64,000 bases of DNA from Streptococcus ratti FA-1 = DSM 20564 (lineage in GTDB: Bacteria > Bacillota > Bacilli > Lactobacillales > Streptococcaceae): positions 806,001-870,000 of the forward strand of contig NZ_AJTZ01000005.1 of the NCBI RefSeq assembly GCF_000286075.1. Reading direction: 5' to 3'. The translations under genes and the position numbers were made by a program. This document shows positions 8,822 to 16,436 of the stretch, piece by piece. How positions within the stretch are numbered: position 1 is the stretch's first letter; each line of letters begins with the position of its first letter. Below the pieces are notes generated by a model, which worked only from the letters and a program-made list of their open reading frames with translations, was not told the origin of the DNA and did not search any database.

Positions 8822-9687
8822 ATCCTAAATTCAGGAACCCCTTTCCCATCATTATTCAGCGCCTTAATCACCTTTTTAGTATAATCACTGACAATATTTG
8901 TCAGATACATCTCTTTATTTTTGTAAAGGTAGGTATCTGAAAACATGCTGAACAATTCCCGTTTTATTTTAACAAAAGAACTGTTTCGATTTTCGTAAAC
9001 AATACGATCAACAATTGGACGGAAAGGTTCCATAATATCACTGGCAAAGTTAAATTGATTGAATTGATTAGCATGTTTAAGACCAAACTGCGTCATACAG
9101 CCAGATACAACCACTTCACGCGCAAACATACTTAACAGCAAGGTATAGCCATAGTCAAGACCTGCATTGATATCATTATCTTGTTCTCTGGAAAAATCAT
9201 TTCCAAATAAGGTATTAAAATAAATCCGTGCAGAATGTCCCTCTCGATTACTAGGATCAAAAGGCTCTAAACCATGATACAACTCCATGATAGATTGTGA
9301 TTTTTCAAAATAAGAGCATTCTCCCAAATAACAAGACTGGTTTAAAATCTTCTGTGCAATGATGTTTGTCCAAACATCACGTTTTATCTCTTCTGCCCAA
9401 GAAATCTGATTGTTTAATTGTAAACTAGAATCGTGACGTGCATAGTAAGGCATGAGCGTGGCTGTTGGCAGACGTTTATCATCACAAAAAATGACTAAAA
9501 TATTTTCATCAACTAAACGCTTGATTAGCATGGTTGATAAGACAATATCTGTTGTCTCAAGCAATAAGATGTCAATCTCAGACAGATGAATCATCTCTGT
9601 CTGATAAGCATCTTTAAAAATCAAGTGGTTGTTTTTATAAGACAACTTGGAATGTGTATTGACAACTACTGTTCTCCATCCTGCCAT
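8818..9687 (-). CDS. cas1: CRISPR-associated endonuclease/integrase Cas1
   Basis: This 289-residue type II Cas1 shows the normal start ([24 protein letters not shown]), the [14 protein letters not shown] segment with an active-site Glu, and [27 protein letters not shown] with the metal-binding His and Asp. Cas1 integrates new spacers at the leader end. Its ATG shares one base with the cas9 stop (TGATG). It appears intact. Confidence 0.97.
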   Translation of the reverse strand: MAGWRTVVVNTHSKLSYKNNHLIFKDAYQTEMIHLSEIDILLLETTDIVLSTMLIKRLVDENILVIFCDDKRLPTATLMPYYARHDSSLQLNNQISWAEEIKRDVWTNIIAQKILNQSCYLGECSYFEKSQSIMELYHGLEPFDPSNREGHSARIYFNTLFGNDFSREQDNDINAGLDYGYTLLLSMFAREVVVSGCMTQFGLKHANQFNQFNFASDIMEPFRPIVDRIVYENRNSSFVKIKRELFSMFSDTYLYKNKEMYLTNIVSDYTKKVIKALNNDGKGVPEFRI

Positions 9688-12600
9688 CAGTCTTCTCCTA
9701 ATTTACTAAGATCAATCCGCGTTTCGTAAAGACCAGTGATGGATTGGTGGATGAGGGTGGCAGAGAGAATGGACTGAGGTGACCCATATCGCTTCCTCGG
9801 TATTGTTGTCCCAAAAAACTTAAAGTCTGCTGGTGCACCCAATGCTGTTAATGTTAATAAATTAACGAAAGAACTACAGATTTCACTCACGGAATACTCT
9901 GCCATAGATTTAGAAAGAGATCTTATTTTACTTAAATTTTTATCTACATCAACAAACTTATCCGCAAACTGCCTAATATAATTCAATAAATCTTGAAACT
10001 CAGAGCAATGCTCGTTTATATAGTTTTTATGAGCTGGCTCTCCAACGCTATTTATATGTTTAGCATGATAAAGCAATTTCACAAGATAAGCTGGCAAAAT
10101 CATTTCATTTGCTTTTTGCAGATCTCCACGTTTGTTATCATTAGCCATAACACTTGATAGCATTCTCCTACTACCGTCTTGGAACTCAAATAGGCTATAT
10201 TTAGGTAACTTGATTATCTTTTTCTCTTGAACTCCTTGATATCCTTTTCTACTTAAAAAATCTAAGGAATTATTTTCAAAATCATTTTTTTCAAGAATTG
10301 TAATACCAAGCAATTCAGAACCTAATTTTAATTTCTTTACCTTGCCATTCTCATTTTTACTATCTGCAACTACTAAAACGCAATAAGCTACTGTTGGACT
10401 GCCAAATCCTCCATACTTACTAGCTTCTAAAGTATTTTTCCGATTCAATAATTTATCAAAACTACCACGCGGATATATCGTTTCATTTGTTAATCCACCT
10501 GTCTGTTCCTCTACCTTCTTCACAATATTGATTTGTGGATAGGAGAGAACTTTTTTGACAGTAGCGATATGCTTTGTTTTATCCCAGGCAATTTCTCCTG
10601 TTTCATCATTCACTTCAATCATCGGACGTTCAATAATTCGCTCATCTGCTAGTTTGACTTTGGATTTGAACATATTCATGATATTAGAATAGAAAAACAT
10701 CCTTTGAGTTGCCGTTTTACGTTCTCGGTAGCTATTATATTTTGGATACTCGCCATACACAAATTCCGGTTCCAGTTTAGGATATTTCATTAGGAGAGCC
10801 TTAGCCACAACTGCATTAAGATAAGCATCATGCGCATGATGGTAATCATTAATTTCACGCACTTTATAGAGTTCAAACTCCTTACGGAAGTTAGATACCA
10901 GATTGGATTTTAGAGTGACTACTTTGACCTTACGAATCCGTTTCTTATCTTCATCAAATTCTTTATTAAAATGTTCATCAAGAATACGTGCTACATGTTT
11001 AGTAATTTGACGTGTTTCAACTAATTGACGCTTGATAAAGCCAGCCTTATCATTTGGTGTTAATTCTTTTTTGGTTAAATTACTGTATTTCCGTTGAGAA
11101 ATCAGCCCACAGTTCAACAATTTATTCCAAAACGGTCTCATCCTATTGACAACATCTTCACTTGGTACATCATCTGACTTCCCACGATTTTTAGCTGACG
11201 AGACTAGAACACGATTATCAATCGAATTATCCTTAATAAAGGCCTGCGGAATAATATGGTCAATATCATAGTCACTTAAACGATTAATATCTAATGACTC
11301 ACCAGTATACATATCTCGGCCATTTTGGAGATAATACAGGAAAAGACGATCATTCTGCAAAGCTTGGTTATCTGTTGGATGTTCTTTTAAAATTTTATAA
11401 TTTAAATCGCGGTCAAGATTTTTTATTGCCTCCTCAAGTCGTTTATAACGTTGTTGTGAATTGCGACGCCCCTTGGCCGTCGTTTGATTTTCACGTGCCA
11501 TTTCAACAACAATTTGTTCTGGTTCGTATCCCATGACTTTCACCAGTTCATCAACAATCTTAACACTTTGTAAAATGCCTTTTTTAATAGCAGGACTGCC
11601 TGCTAAATCTTGAACAACTTGATGCAAATCATCGCTATTATCACTATACTGAGCCTTCGCAATCTCATCTTTAAACGTTAAGTTATCATCCGTAATTAGC
11701 TGCATCAAATTACGATTTGAACGACCATCATCAACTAAATAATCCATGATTGTCTTACGTGATCGTTTATCTCGAATTCCGTTGAGTAATTTCGCTGACA
11801 AACGCCCCCAGCCCGTGTAGCGACGGCGTGCAAGATTATCAATCACTTTTTTATCAAACAAGTCCGCATATTTTGCCAATCGTTGCTTAATCATTTCTCT
11901 GTCTTCGAAGAGTGTTAATGTAAGAACAATATCTTCAAGAATATCAGCGTTTTCAGAATCGTCCATAAACGCTTTATCTTTAATAATCTTTAATAGATCC
12001 TGATAGATACCATAAGAGGCATTAAATGTTTCAGTTTCCTTATCCAAGCCTTGGATATCAACAATTCTAAACTCATCAAAATTCTTCTCTAAGAACGTTA
12101 ACAGTTTTCTCTTAGTAACTTTTCGTTCTTTCTTGAAAAGACCATCAAAAATTTCTTGTTTCAAATTCGCATCAAAGAATTTAGCTGTGCCTGTTTCAGT
12201 AACATATTTAATTTTAGTCAATTCATTATAGACGGTATATTTTTCGTACAAGGGACTATGCTTTGGTAGCACTTTCTCGTTTGGCAAATACAAATCTTGA
12301 TTAGTCATACGTTCAATAAAAGCCTGAGCTGATTTGTTTTTATCAATAATCTCTTCAAAATTCCAAGGTGTCACTTTTTCTTCCGAATTAAAGCTTGCCC
12401 AAGCAAAATCACTATGACCATGACGATCCAAAGGACCGACATAGTAAGGGATTCTAAAGGTCAAAATTTGTTGAATTTTTTCAGCATGTTCTTTTAGGAA
12501 CGGATAGTATTCACCTTGACGTCTTAAGATAGCCTTCATCTCAGCTAAATGTACCTGATGAGGAATTGAACCATTATCAAAGGTACGTTGCTTTCTTAGA

Positions 12601-13799
12601 AAATCCTCACGATCGATTTTTTCAATAAAGTCTGCACTGCCATCTACTTTACCAATTAGATTTTTCACGTATTTATAAAAGTCTTCCTGGCTGGTTTTAC
12701 CTTCAATATAACCCGCATAGCCATTCTTACTTGCATCAGAAAAGACTTCTTTAAATACATCATGTGTAAAATTCGCTTTGACAAAGGCTTTTAGTTTAGC
12801 TAAATCCTTATTATGCTCTTCATAACGTCTAACCATAGAAGCAGATAAGATCGCTTTTGTACTCAAATCATTAACCGTCAAGATTCCTGATAACAAAATG
12901 CTGTCGTACAGCTTTCGAGCAGCTACAAAGACATCTGTATATTCATCACCAATTTGTCCTAATAAATTCTCCAAATCTTCATCATAAGAATCCTTAGATA
13001 ACTGTAGCTTAGCATCTTCAGCTAAATTAAAATTCGTCTTAAAATTAGGGAGTAATCCAAAAACAAGTGACACGAGGTTTCCAAAAAATGAATTTTTCTT
13101 TTGACTTGGGAAATGAAATAATAGAGCTTCTACTTTACGAGACTTATTCATTTTTTCAGTAATAATATCAGAGATATTGATCTTTACATCTGCCAGATGA
13201 CTATCTTCCTGTGTCACATCATAAGCCGTTAAAAACTGGCTGAACAATTCCTGACTATCAGTATTTTTTACATCCAATTTCGGATCATCAATTAAAAAAT
13301 GGCCTCTAAACTTAATCATATGTGCCAAAGCCAAATAAACCAAACGTAAATCAGCTTTTTCTGGAGTATCTGCAAGATATTTTCGTAAATGATAAATGGT
13401 AGGAAACTGTTCATGATATTTCACTTCATCCACAACATTTCCAAAAATAGGATGGTGGTCTCCTCGCTTATCTTCAGAAACAAGAAAAGAATCTTCTAAA
13501 CGATGGAAAAAACTCTCATCAACCTTATTCATTTCATCTGAAAAAATATCTTGCAAATACAGCAAACGATTTCGCCGACGTGTATAACGACGGCGTGCTG
13601 TACGTTTCAAGCGTCTATCTTCCGCAGTATTTCCACTATCAAACAATAAAGCTCCCAATAAATTTTTCTTAATGTAATTTTTGTCTGTATTTCCCAGAAC
13701 TTTCATCTTCTTGGCAGGAACTTTGTAGTCATCTGTTATGACAGCCCAGCCGACAGAGTTGGTACCAATATCAAGTCCAATAGAGTAAGGCTTTTTCAT
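9687..13799 (-). CDS. cas9: CRISPR-associated endonuclease Cas9 (type II-A, long form)
   Basis: The CDS encodes 1370 residues from ATG 13799, preceded by GAAGGAG. An in-frame start 12 codons upstream lacks support, and [12 protein letters not shown] is the usual Cas9 start. The nuclease residues are present: D10 (Ruv[10 protein letters not shown]), E766 (Ruv[12 protein letters not shown]), H848 ([12 protein letters not shown]) and D991 (RuvC-III, HHAHDAY). The Arg-rich bridge helix is at about 55-80 ([17 protein letters not shown]). The C-terminus has RKRYGSPQS, matching the region of SpCas9 R1333/R1335 that reads a GG PAM, so an NGG-like PAM is likely. It acts with the tracrRNA at 13857 and the array at 6221. 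Confidence 0.98.
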   Translation of the reverse strand: MKKPYSIGLDIGTNSVGWAVITDDYKVPAKKMKVLGNTDKNYIKKNLLGALLFDSGNTAEDRRLKRTARRRYTRRRNRLLYLQDIFSDEMNKVDESFFHRLEDSFLVSEDKRGDHHPIFGNVVDEVKYHEQFPTIYHLRKYLADTPEKADLRLVYLALAHMIKFRGHFLIDDPKLDVKNTDSQELFSQFLTAYDVTQEDSHLADVKINISDIITEKMNKSRKVEALLFHFPSQKKNSFFGNLVSLVFGLLPNFKTNFNLAEDAKLQLSKDSYDEDLENLLGQIGDEYTDVFVAARKLYDSILLSGILTVNDLSTKAILSASMVRRYEEHNKDLAKLKAFVKANFTHDVFKEVFSDASKNGYAGYIEGKTSQEDFYKYVKNLIGKVDGSADFIEKIDREDFLRKQRTFDNGSIPHQVHLAEMKAILRRQGEYYPFLKEHAEKIQQILTFRIPYYVGPLDRHGHSDFAWASFNSEEKVTPWNFEEIIDKNKSAQAFIERMTNQDLYLPNEKVLPKHSPLYEKYTVYNELTKIKYVTETGTAKFFDANLKQEIFDGLFKKERKVTKRKLLTFLEKNFDEFRIVDIQGLDKETETFNASYGIYQDLLKIIKDKAFMDDSENADILEDIVLTLTLFEDREMIKQRLAKYADLFDKKVIDNLARRRYTGWGRLSAKLLNGIRDKRSRKTIMDYLVDDGRSNRNLMQLITDDNLTFKDEIAKAQYSDNSDDLHQVVQDLAGSPAIKKGILQSVKIVDELVKVMGYEPEQIVVEMARENQTTAKGRRNSQQRYKRLEEAIKNLDRDLNYKILKEHPTDNQALQNDRLFLYYLQNGRDMYTGESLDINRLSDYDIDHIIPQAFIKDNSIDNRVLVSSAKNRGKSDDVPSEDVVNRMRPFWNKLLNCGLISQRKYSNLTKKELTPNDKAGFIKRQLVETRQITKHVARILDEHFNKEFDEDKKRIRKVKVVTLKSNLVSNFRKEFELYKVREINDYHHAHDAYLNAVVAKALLMKYPKLEPEFVYGEYPKYNSYRERKTATQRMFFYSNIMNMFKSKVKLADERIIERPMIEVNDETGEIAWDKTKHIATVKKVLSYPQINIVKKVEEQTGGLTNETIYPRGSFDKLLNRKNTLEASKYGGFGSPTVAYCVLVVADSKNENGKVKKLKLGSELLGITILEKNDFENNSLDFLSRKGYQGVQEKKIIKLPKYSLFEFQDGSRRMLSSVMANDNKRGDLQKANEMILPAYLVKLLYHAKHINSVGEPAHKNYINEHCSEFQDLLNYIRQFADKFVDVDKNLSKIRSLSKSMAEYSVSEICSSFVNLLTLTALGAPADFKFFGTTIPRKRYGSPQSILSATLIHQSITGLYETRIDLSKLGED

Positions 13800-13821
13800 C
13801 AAATTCTCCTTCAAAAATCTC

Positions 13822-13850
13822 TTGCAAAATAGCATTAAAAATTGTAAAAT
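13822..13850 (+). promoter_or_regulatory. tracrRNA promoter
   Basis: TTGCAA (13822-13827), a 17-nt spacer and TAAAAT (13845-13850) place the RNA start near 13857, at the start of the anti-repeat. It overlaps the untranslated leader of cas9 on the other strand. Confidence 0.65.
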
Positions 13851-13856
13851 AAGTAT

Positions 13857-13945
13857 GTTGGAATTATTCGAAACAACACAGCAAGTTAAAATAAGGTTTA
13901 TCCGTATTCAACTTGAAAAAGTGCGCACCGATTCGGTGCTTTTTT
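13857..13945 (+). ncRNA. tracrRNA for the active Cas9
   Basis: The RNA begins with an anti-repeat (GTTGGAATTATTCGAAACAA, then CACAGCAAGTTAAAAT) that pairs with the array repeat, with the usual bulge around AGCAAGTTAAAATAAGG. The nexus follows (TTATCCGTATTCAACTTGAAAAAGT, split here as TTATCCGTA and TTCAACTTGAA). The last hairpin GCACCGATTCGGTGC runs into six Ts. The layout (divergent, just upstream of cas9) matches other streptococcal type II-A loci. It directs RNase III processing of pre-crRNA and loads Cas9. Confidence 0.95.
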
Positions 13946-13990
13946 CTACCATTTGTCAAGTCTATCAACGGTTTTGAGAACTATTTTTTA

Positions 13991-14028
13991 AAGATATAGT
14001 AGATGTTTAAAGTCTACTGTATCTTTTT
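13991..14028 (+). terminator. Terminator-like hairpin downstream of tracrRNA
   Basis: AAGATATAGTAGA pairs with TCTACTGTATCTT (one mismatch) over a 9-nt loop, followed by TTTT. It lies between the tracrRNA and the degenerate tracrRNA-like sequence and may be a second stop for read-through. Confidence 0.5.
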
Positions 14029-14030
14029 AA

Positions 14031-14099
14031 GTTGTTTAAATCTAAAAAGTGTACACTAAACCAACACCTTATTTTGTGATTTTTTTGATAAGGTGTTAC
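14031..14099 (+). other. Degenerate tracrRNA-like sequence of a lost second CRISPR system
   Basis: The plus strand reads GTTGTTTAAATCT, GTGTACAC, AAACCAACACC, then a hairpin ending in GGTGTT. The order resembles the CRISPR1-type tracrRNA of S. thermophilus as I remember it: a TTAAATCT anti-repeat, then AAATCAACACC and a terminal hairpin closing with GGTGTT. The middle part is shorter here. The perfect AACACCTTAT / ATAAGGTGTT stem could also be a plain terminator of the insertion element. The nearby cas9 remnant of the same class makes the reading attractive but unproven. Confidence 0.35.
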
Positions 14100-14119
14100 A
14101 ATAATAGTGCATAACCCCT

Positions 14120-15322
14120 TTATTGATTTTGGGTTGAAGTATAATCGTAAAGTTTGTTATGCGTTATGAGGTAATACATTGTCCGAATGAGACGATGTAT
14201 GGAGGCAATCGTGTGCGGCTTAGTTGAAGTCGTTTGCGATTGTCTTTTTCGTTTCTCATAAAAGTCTGCGATATGGCAAGGATTGGTGTGACTGGCTGAA
14301 GCGATATTGTGAATGCATTTGAAAAGAATCTTTCTGGCATAAGGGTTGCCGCGTTTGGTAATATGTTCCTGTGCCAAAAAGTTTCCAGATTCATAGTGCC
14401 TAAGATCAATGCCGATAAAGGCGTTGATTTGATTGGCAGAATGAAACCGACGAATGTCACCGAGTTCACCAATAATGCTTGTTGCAGTTGTTTCAGCGAT
14501 ACCAGGAATAGAGAGAAGGATCTCATATTCTGGTAAGGATTGAGCTAGTTCCACCATTTCGTCTAAGATTGTTTGTCTCTTTTCAGAAAGTCTGAGTAAT
14601 TCTTGTGCATAGTAACGGATCTCTTCGAACATTGGAGAGGTTTTCTTAACGGCACAATAAGACTGATTGGCTAGTGCTGTCAGCTTCTCTGCTAAGTAAA
14701 CCACACGCTTGTCAGAAATGCGTTTTGAAGTGGATTGCCGAATACTATCTAAGAGTTCATTGCCATCCCTATCTAAGACCAACTCCTTACAAGGAAAAGT
14801 CATGACCAATTTCCAGTATTGTTCCCCAGTTGGTGTTGCCAAGATATTTTCCAACTCTGGGAAAGTGACTTGCAAAACCTTGTGCAGACGATTTTTGGCC
14901 CGAACAATGTCCTCAGTCAGATTCTGATAGAAACGGCTGAGATCCCGCAAGTTTTGGTAGACTTCTTCTTGGACATAAGTCGGTTTACGATTCAGCACAA
15001 ATTGAGATTGAGCCAGTTTTTCAGCGTCAATTTGATCGGTTTTACGCACACGCAAGCTATCCAGTTGCTTCTTAGCTTCTAAGGGATTAAGTCGTGTGTA
15101 AGCATAGCCATTATCTTCTAGAAAAGCTTGGAGACGGCGAGAGTAGACACCTGTTGCTTCAAAGATGATTTCTGGCTTGTGGACGGTTTTCAAATCGCCA
15201 AGTAGCCGAGCAAAGCCAATGGCATCATTGGGCATGGTATAGCCATGAACCTTCTCGCCGTTGACTAGAATAGCCACTTCTGAACTTACCTTACTCACGT
15301 CAATCCCAAATACTACTCGCAT
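14120..15322 (-). CDS. IS110-family DEDD recombinase/transposase
   Basis: This 400-residue protein starts MRVVFGIDVSKVSSEVAILV, the RuvC-like DEDD N-domain with Asp in GIDVSK. EATGVYSRRL and VRKTDQIDAEKLAQ carry the following Glu and Asp residues. A coiled middle region precedes the Transposase_20 domain with ILLSIPGIAETTATSIIGELGDIRRF, GIDLRHYESGNF and TKRGNPYARKILF, which contains the catalytic-Ser region. The start at 15322 is chosen because AAAGAGG lies just upstream and homology begins there; the frame stays open further upstream but only across the element's non-coding end. IS110 enzymes are guided by a bridge RNA from the element itself. No frameshift is seen. Confidence 0.93.
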   Translation of the reverse strand: MRVVFGIDVSKVSSEVAILVNGEKVHGYTMPNDAIGFARLLGDLKTVHKPEIIFEATGVYSRRLQAFLEDNGYAYTRLNPLEAKKQLDSLRVRKTDQIDAEKLAQSQFVLNRKPTYVQEEVYQNLRDLSRFYQNLTEDIVRAKNRLHKVLQVTFPELENILATPTGEQYWKLVMTFPCKELVLDRDGNELLDSIRQSTSKRISDKRVVYLAEKLTALANQSYCAVKKTSPMFEEIRYYAQELLRLSEKRQTILDEMVELAQSLPEYEILLSIPGIAETTATSIIGELGDIRRFHSANQINAFIGIDLRHYESGNFLAQEHITKRGNPYARKILFKCIHNIASASHTNPCHIADFYEKRKRQSQTTSTKPHTIASIHRLIRTMYYLITHNKLYDYTSTQNQ

Positions 15323-15575
15323 GCTATTACCTCTTTGTCTTGAATGATTCCTTGTTTTAGTGATGTCATTTTCAATACGCGACGTCTGGCGCCCCACATA
15401 CTTTGATAACATTCTTCCTAAAACAGGTGTCTTGCCAGTTTTTATTGCGACGTCTAGCGTCAAAAGCACCCACGACTTAACAAGACACCTCTACTTTAAC
15501 ATAAAGAAAAAGCAGTGAGTACTTTCTCCCGTTGGAGATTTCCTCACTACTAATCTTAGTATGTTTTTATTTTAT
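15323..15575 (-). ncRNA. Candidate bridge-RNA region of the IS110 element
   Basis: The non-coding left end has two hairpins: AGTGAG/CTCACT with an inner CTCC/GGAG (15514-15548), and a perfect 10-bp AGGTGTCTTG/CAAGACACCT (15425-15434 with 15481-15490) closing a 46-nt loop. Two related 15-mers lie in it, GCGACGTCTAGCGTC (15447-15461) and GCGACGTCTGGCGCC (15379-15393), identical at 13 of 15 positions. IS110-group bridge RNAs are encoded in this position and carry two guide loops. The assignment is by position and structure only. Confidence 0.45.
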
Positions 15576-15614
15576 AATCCCAATATCTAAACCTAAAATT
15601 TTTCCGTTTGTCAT
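15576..15614 (-). pseudogene. cas9': N-terminal remnant of a second, compact (CRISPR1/S. pasteurianus-type) cas9
   Basis: From ATG 15614, preceded by AAGGGAG, the minus strand encodes MTNGKILGLDIGI. To my recollection this is the exact start of the compact Cas9 of S. pasteurianus and relatives, with the RuvC-I Asp in GLDIG. It differs from the active Cas9 ([12 protein letters not shown]). Homology stops after codon 13, and two more codons (I, K) and a stop (ending at 15567) come from the adjoining insertion sequence. More than 1,000 codons are missing, so this is a relic and not a gene. Confidence 0.82.
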
Positions 15615-15649
15615 AAAGAACTCCCTTTTATTTTTATGTAAGCGCTTCT

Positions 15650-15678
15650 ATTATACCACTATCTATGAAATATTTTAA
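15650..15678 (-). promoter_or_regulatory. Remaining promoter of the lost cas9
   Basis: TATAAT (15650-15655), 17 nt downstream of a weak TTAAAA (15673-15678), lies 36 nt before the remnant ATG. It also has TG one base upstream of the -10 (TGGTATAAT). If active, it would transcribe into the IS110 left end and could affect its RNA. Confidence 0.6.
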
Positions 15679-15687
15679 CGATATAAA

Positions 15688-15719
15688 AGAAAAAATACAG
15701 AAATTTCTCTGTATTTTTT
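15688..15719. terminator. Bidirectional terminator
   Basis: AAAAATACAG / CTGTATTTTT form a 10-bp stem with an 8-nt loop. A and T runs on both sides let it work for the FMN reductase gene (minus) and for plus-strand transcripts. Confidence 0.75.
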
Positions 15720-15755
15720 CAACGAGATATATTAGGCAAGCTTTAAAAGGTATGT

Positions 15756-16313
15756 CTATTTTTCTTTGAAACTGTCAGTCAGATGAATAAAACGAATGAA
15801 GTGCTGAAAATTGTTGGATAGGCGAGCGATGAGGTCGGGATCTTTGATTTGCCCGTTTTCATCAAAAGCCCTTGGGGCAGTTTTTAGAAAGAAAGGCTTA
15901 TCAGCCATGACCCACGCTTTTAAGCCGGGGGCTGCGAGAACTCGTTTCAGGTCTTCTTGTGCCTTTTGCGGAATATGCTCATTAAGGGAAGCTCCGACAA
16001 GCATGACAGCTTTATTCTCAAAGGGACTCTGCTGATAGGAAAACCATTCTAACATGGATTTAAGATTGGGTGTCAGGCTGTGATTGTATTCTTCTGCTGC
16101 TAAAATAAGACCGTCTGCAGCTAAAATACTGTCTGTCAATTTTTGTAAGATGGGATACTTATCTCGGCTGTCATCCTGATTAAAAAGCGGAAGCTTCTCT
16201 AGTTCAAGCCATTCAAAATCAAAAGCCAGTCCAAACCGTTCTTGAATAAATGACAGCAATAAATAATTGTAAGAAAAGGATGTGCTTGCATCCGTAATTC
16301 CCAGCAATTTCAT
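15756..16313 (-). CDS. NADPH-dependent FMN reductase family protein
   Basis: This 185-residue flavodoxin-like protein begins with a first strand (MKLLGITDAS), which is altered from the usual GS-R phosphate loop, followed by LILAAEEYNHSLTPNLKSMLEWFS. The last is the flavin-contact motif of the FMN reductase/azoreductase-like family (PEYN-S-P--LKN--DW). Members are cytosolic and reduce flavins or quinones with NAD(P)H. The specific substrate is unknown. It stands alone on the minus strand with terminators on both sides. Confidence 0.85.
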   Translation of the reverse strand: MKLLGITDASTSFSYNYLLLSFIQERFGLAFDFEWLELEKLPLFNQDDSRDKYPILQKLTDSILAADGLILAAEEYNHSLTPNLKSMLEWFSYQQSPFENKAVMLVGASLNEHIPQKAQEDLKRVLAAPGLKAWVMADKPFFLKTAPRAFDENGQIKDPDLIARLSNNFQHFIRFIHLTDSFKEK

Positions 16314-16393
16314 TTCTTGTCTCCTTTACATCATAATCGTCTTATTATACACAAAAACCCCACCAGCTTCTAGCATTTGATTTGAGATAAAAA

Positions 16394-16429
16394 AAGCGAA
16401 ACAAAAGATAATCATCTAGTGTTTCGCTT
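16394..16429 (-). terminator. Terminator of the ABC transporter gene
   Basis: AAGCGAAACA and TGTTTCGCTT form a 10-bp stem with extra AGAT/ATCT pairing inside. On the minus strand it is followed by a T run. It lies just past the stop at 16437. Confidence 0.85.
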
Positions 16430-16436
16430 CTTGTCT

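Larger units (their letters stand above)
14100..15575 (-). mobile_element. IS110-family insertion sequence
   Basis: The element holds one DEDD-type transposase gene with a long structured non-coding stretch of about 250 nt before it and a short end after it. That is the plan of the IS110 group. The left boundary is set by the break in cas9 remnant homology at 15575/15576. The right boundary is not resolved and lies somewhere in 14040-14119. IS110 elements lack terminal inverted repeats and usually make no target duplication, and I see neither. Confidence 0.75.

Noticed and set aside
15323..15469. 49-codon N-terminal extension of the IS110 recombinase
   Set aside because: It lies in the structured non-coding end, has no homology I recognise, and the ATG at 15322 has a better ribosome site.
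14100..15575. Search for terminal inverted repeats and target duplications of the insertion element
   Set aside because: None found; this is expected for IS110 and so not evidence of decay.
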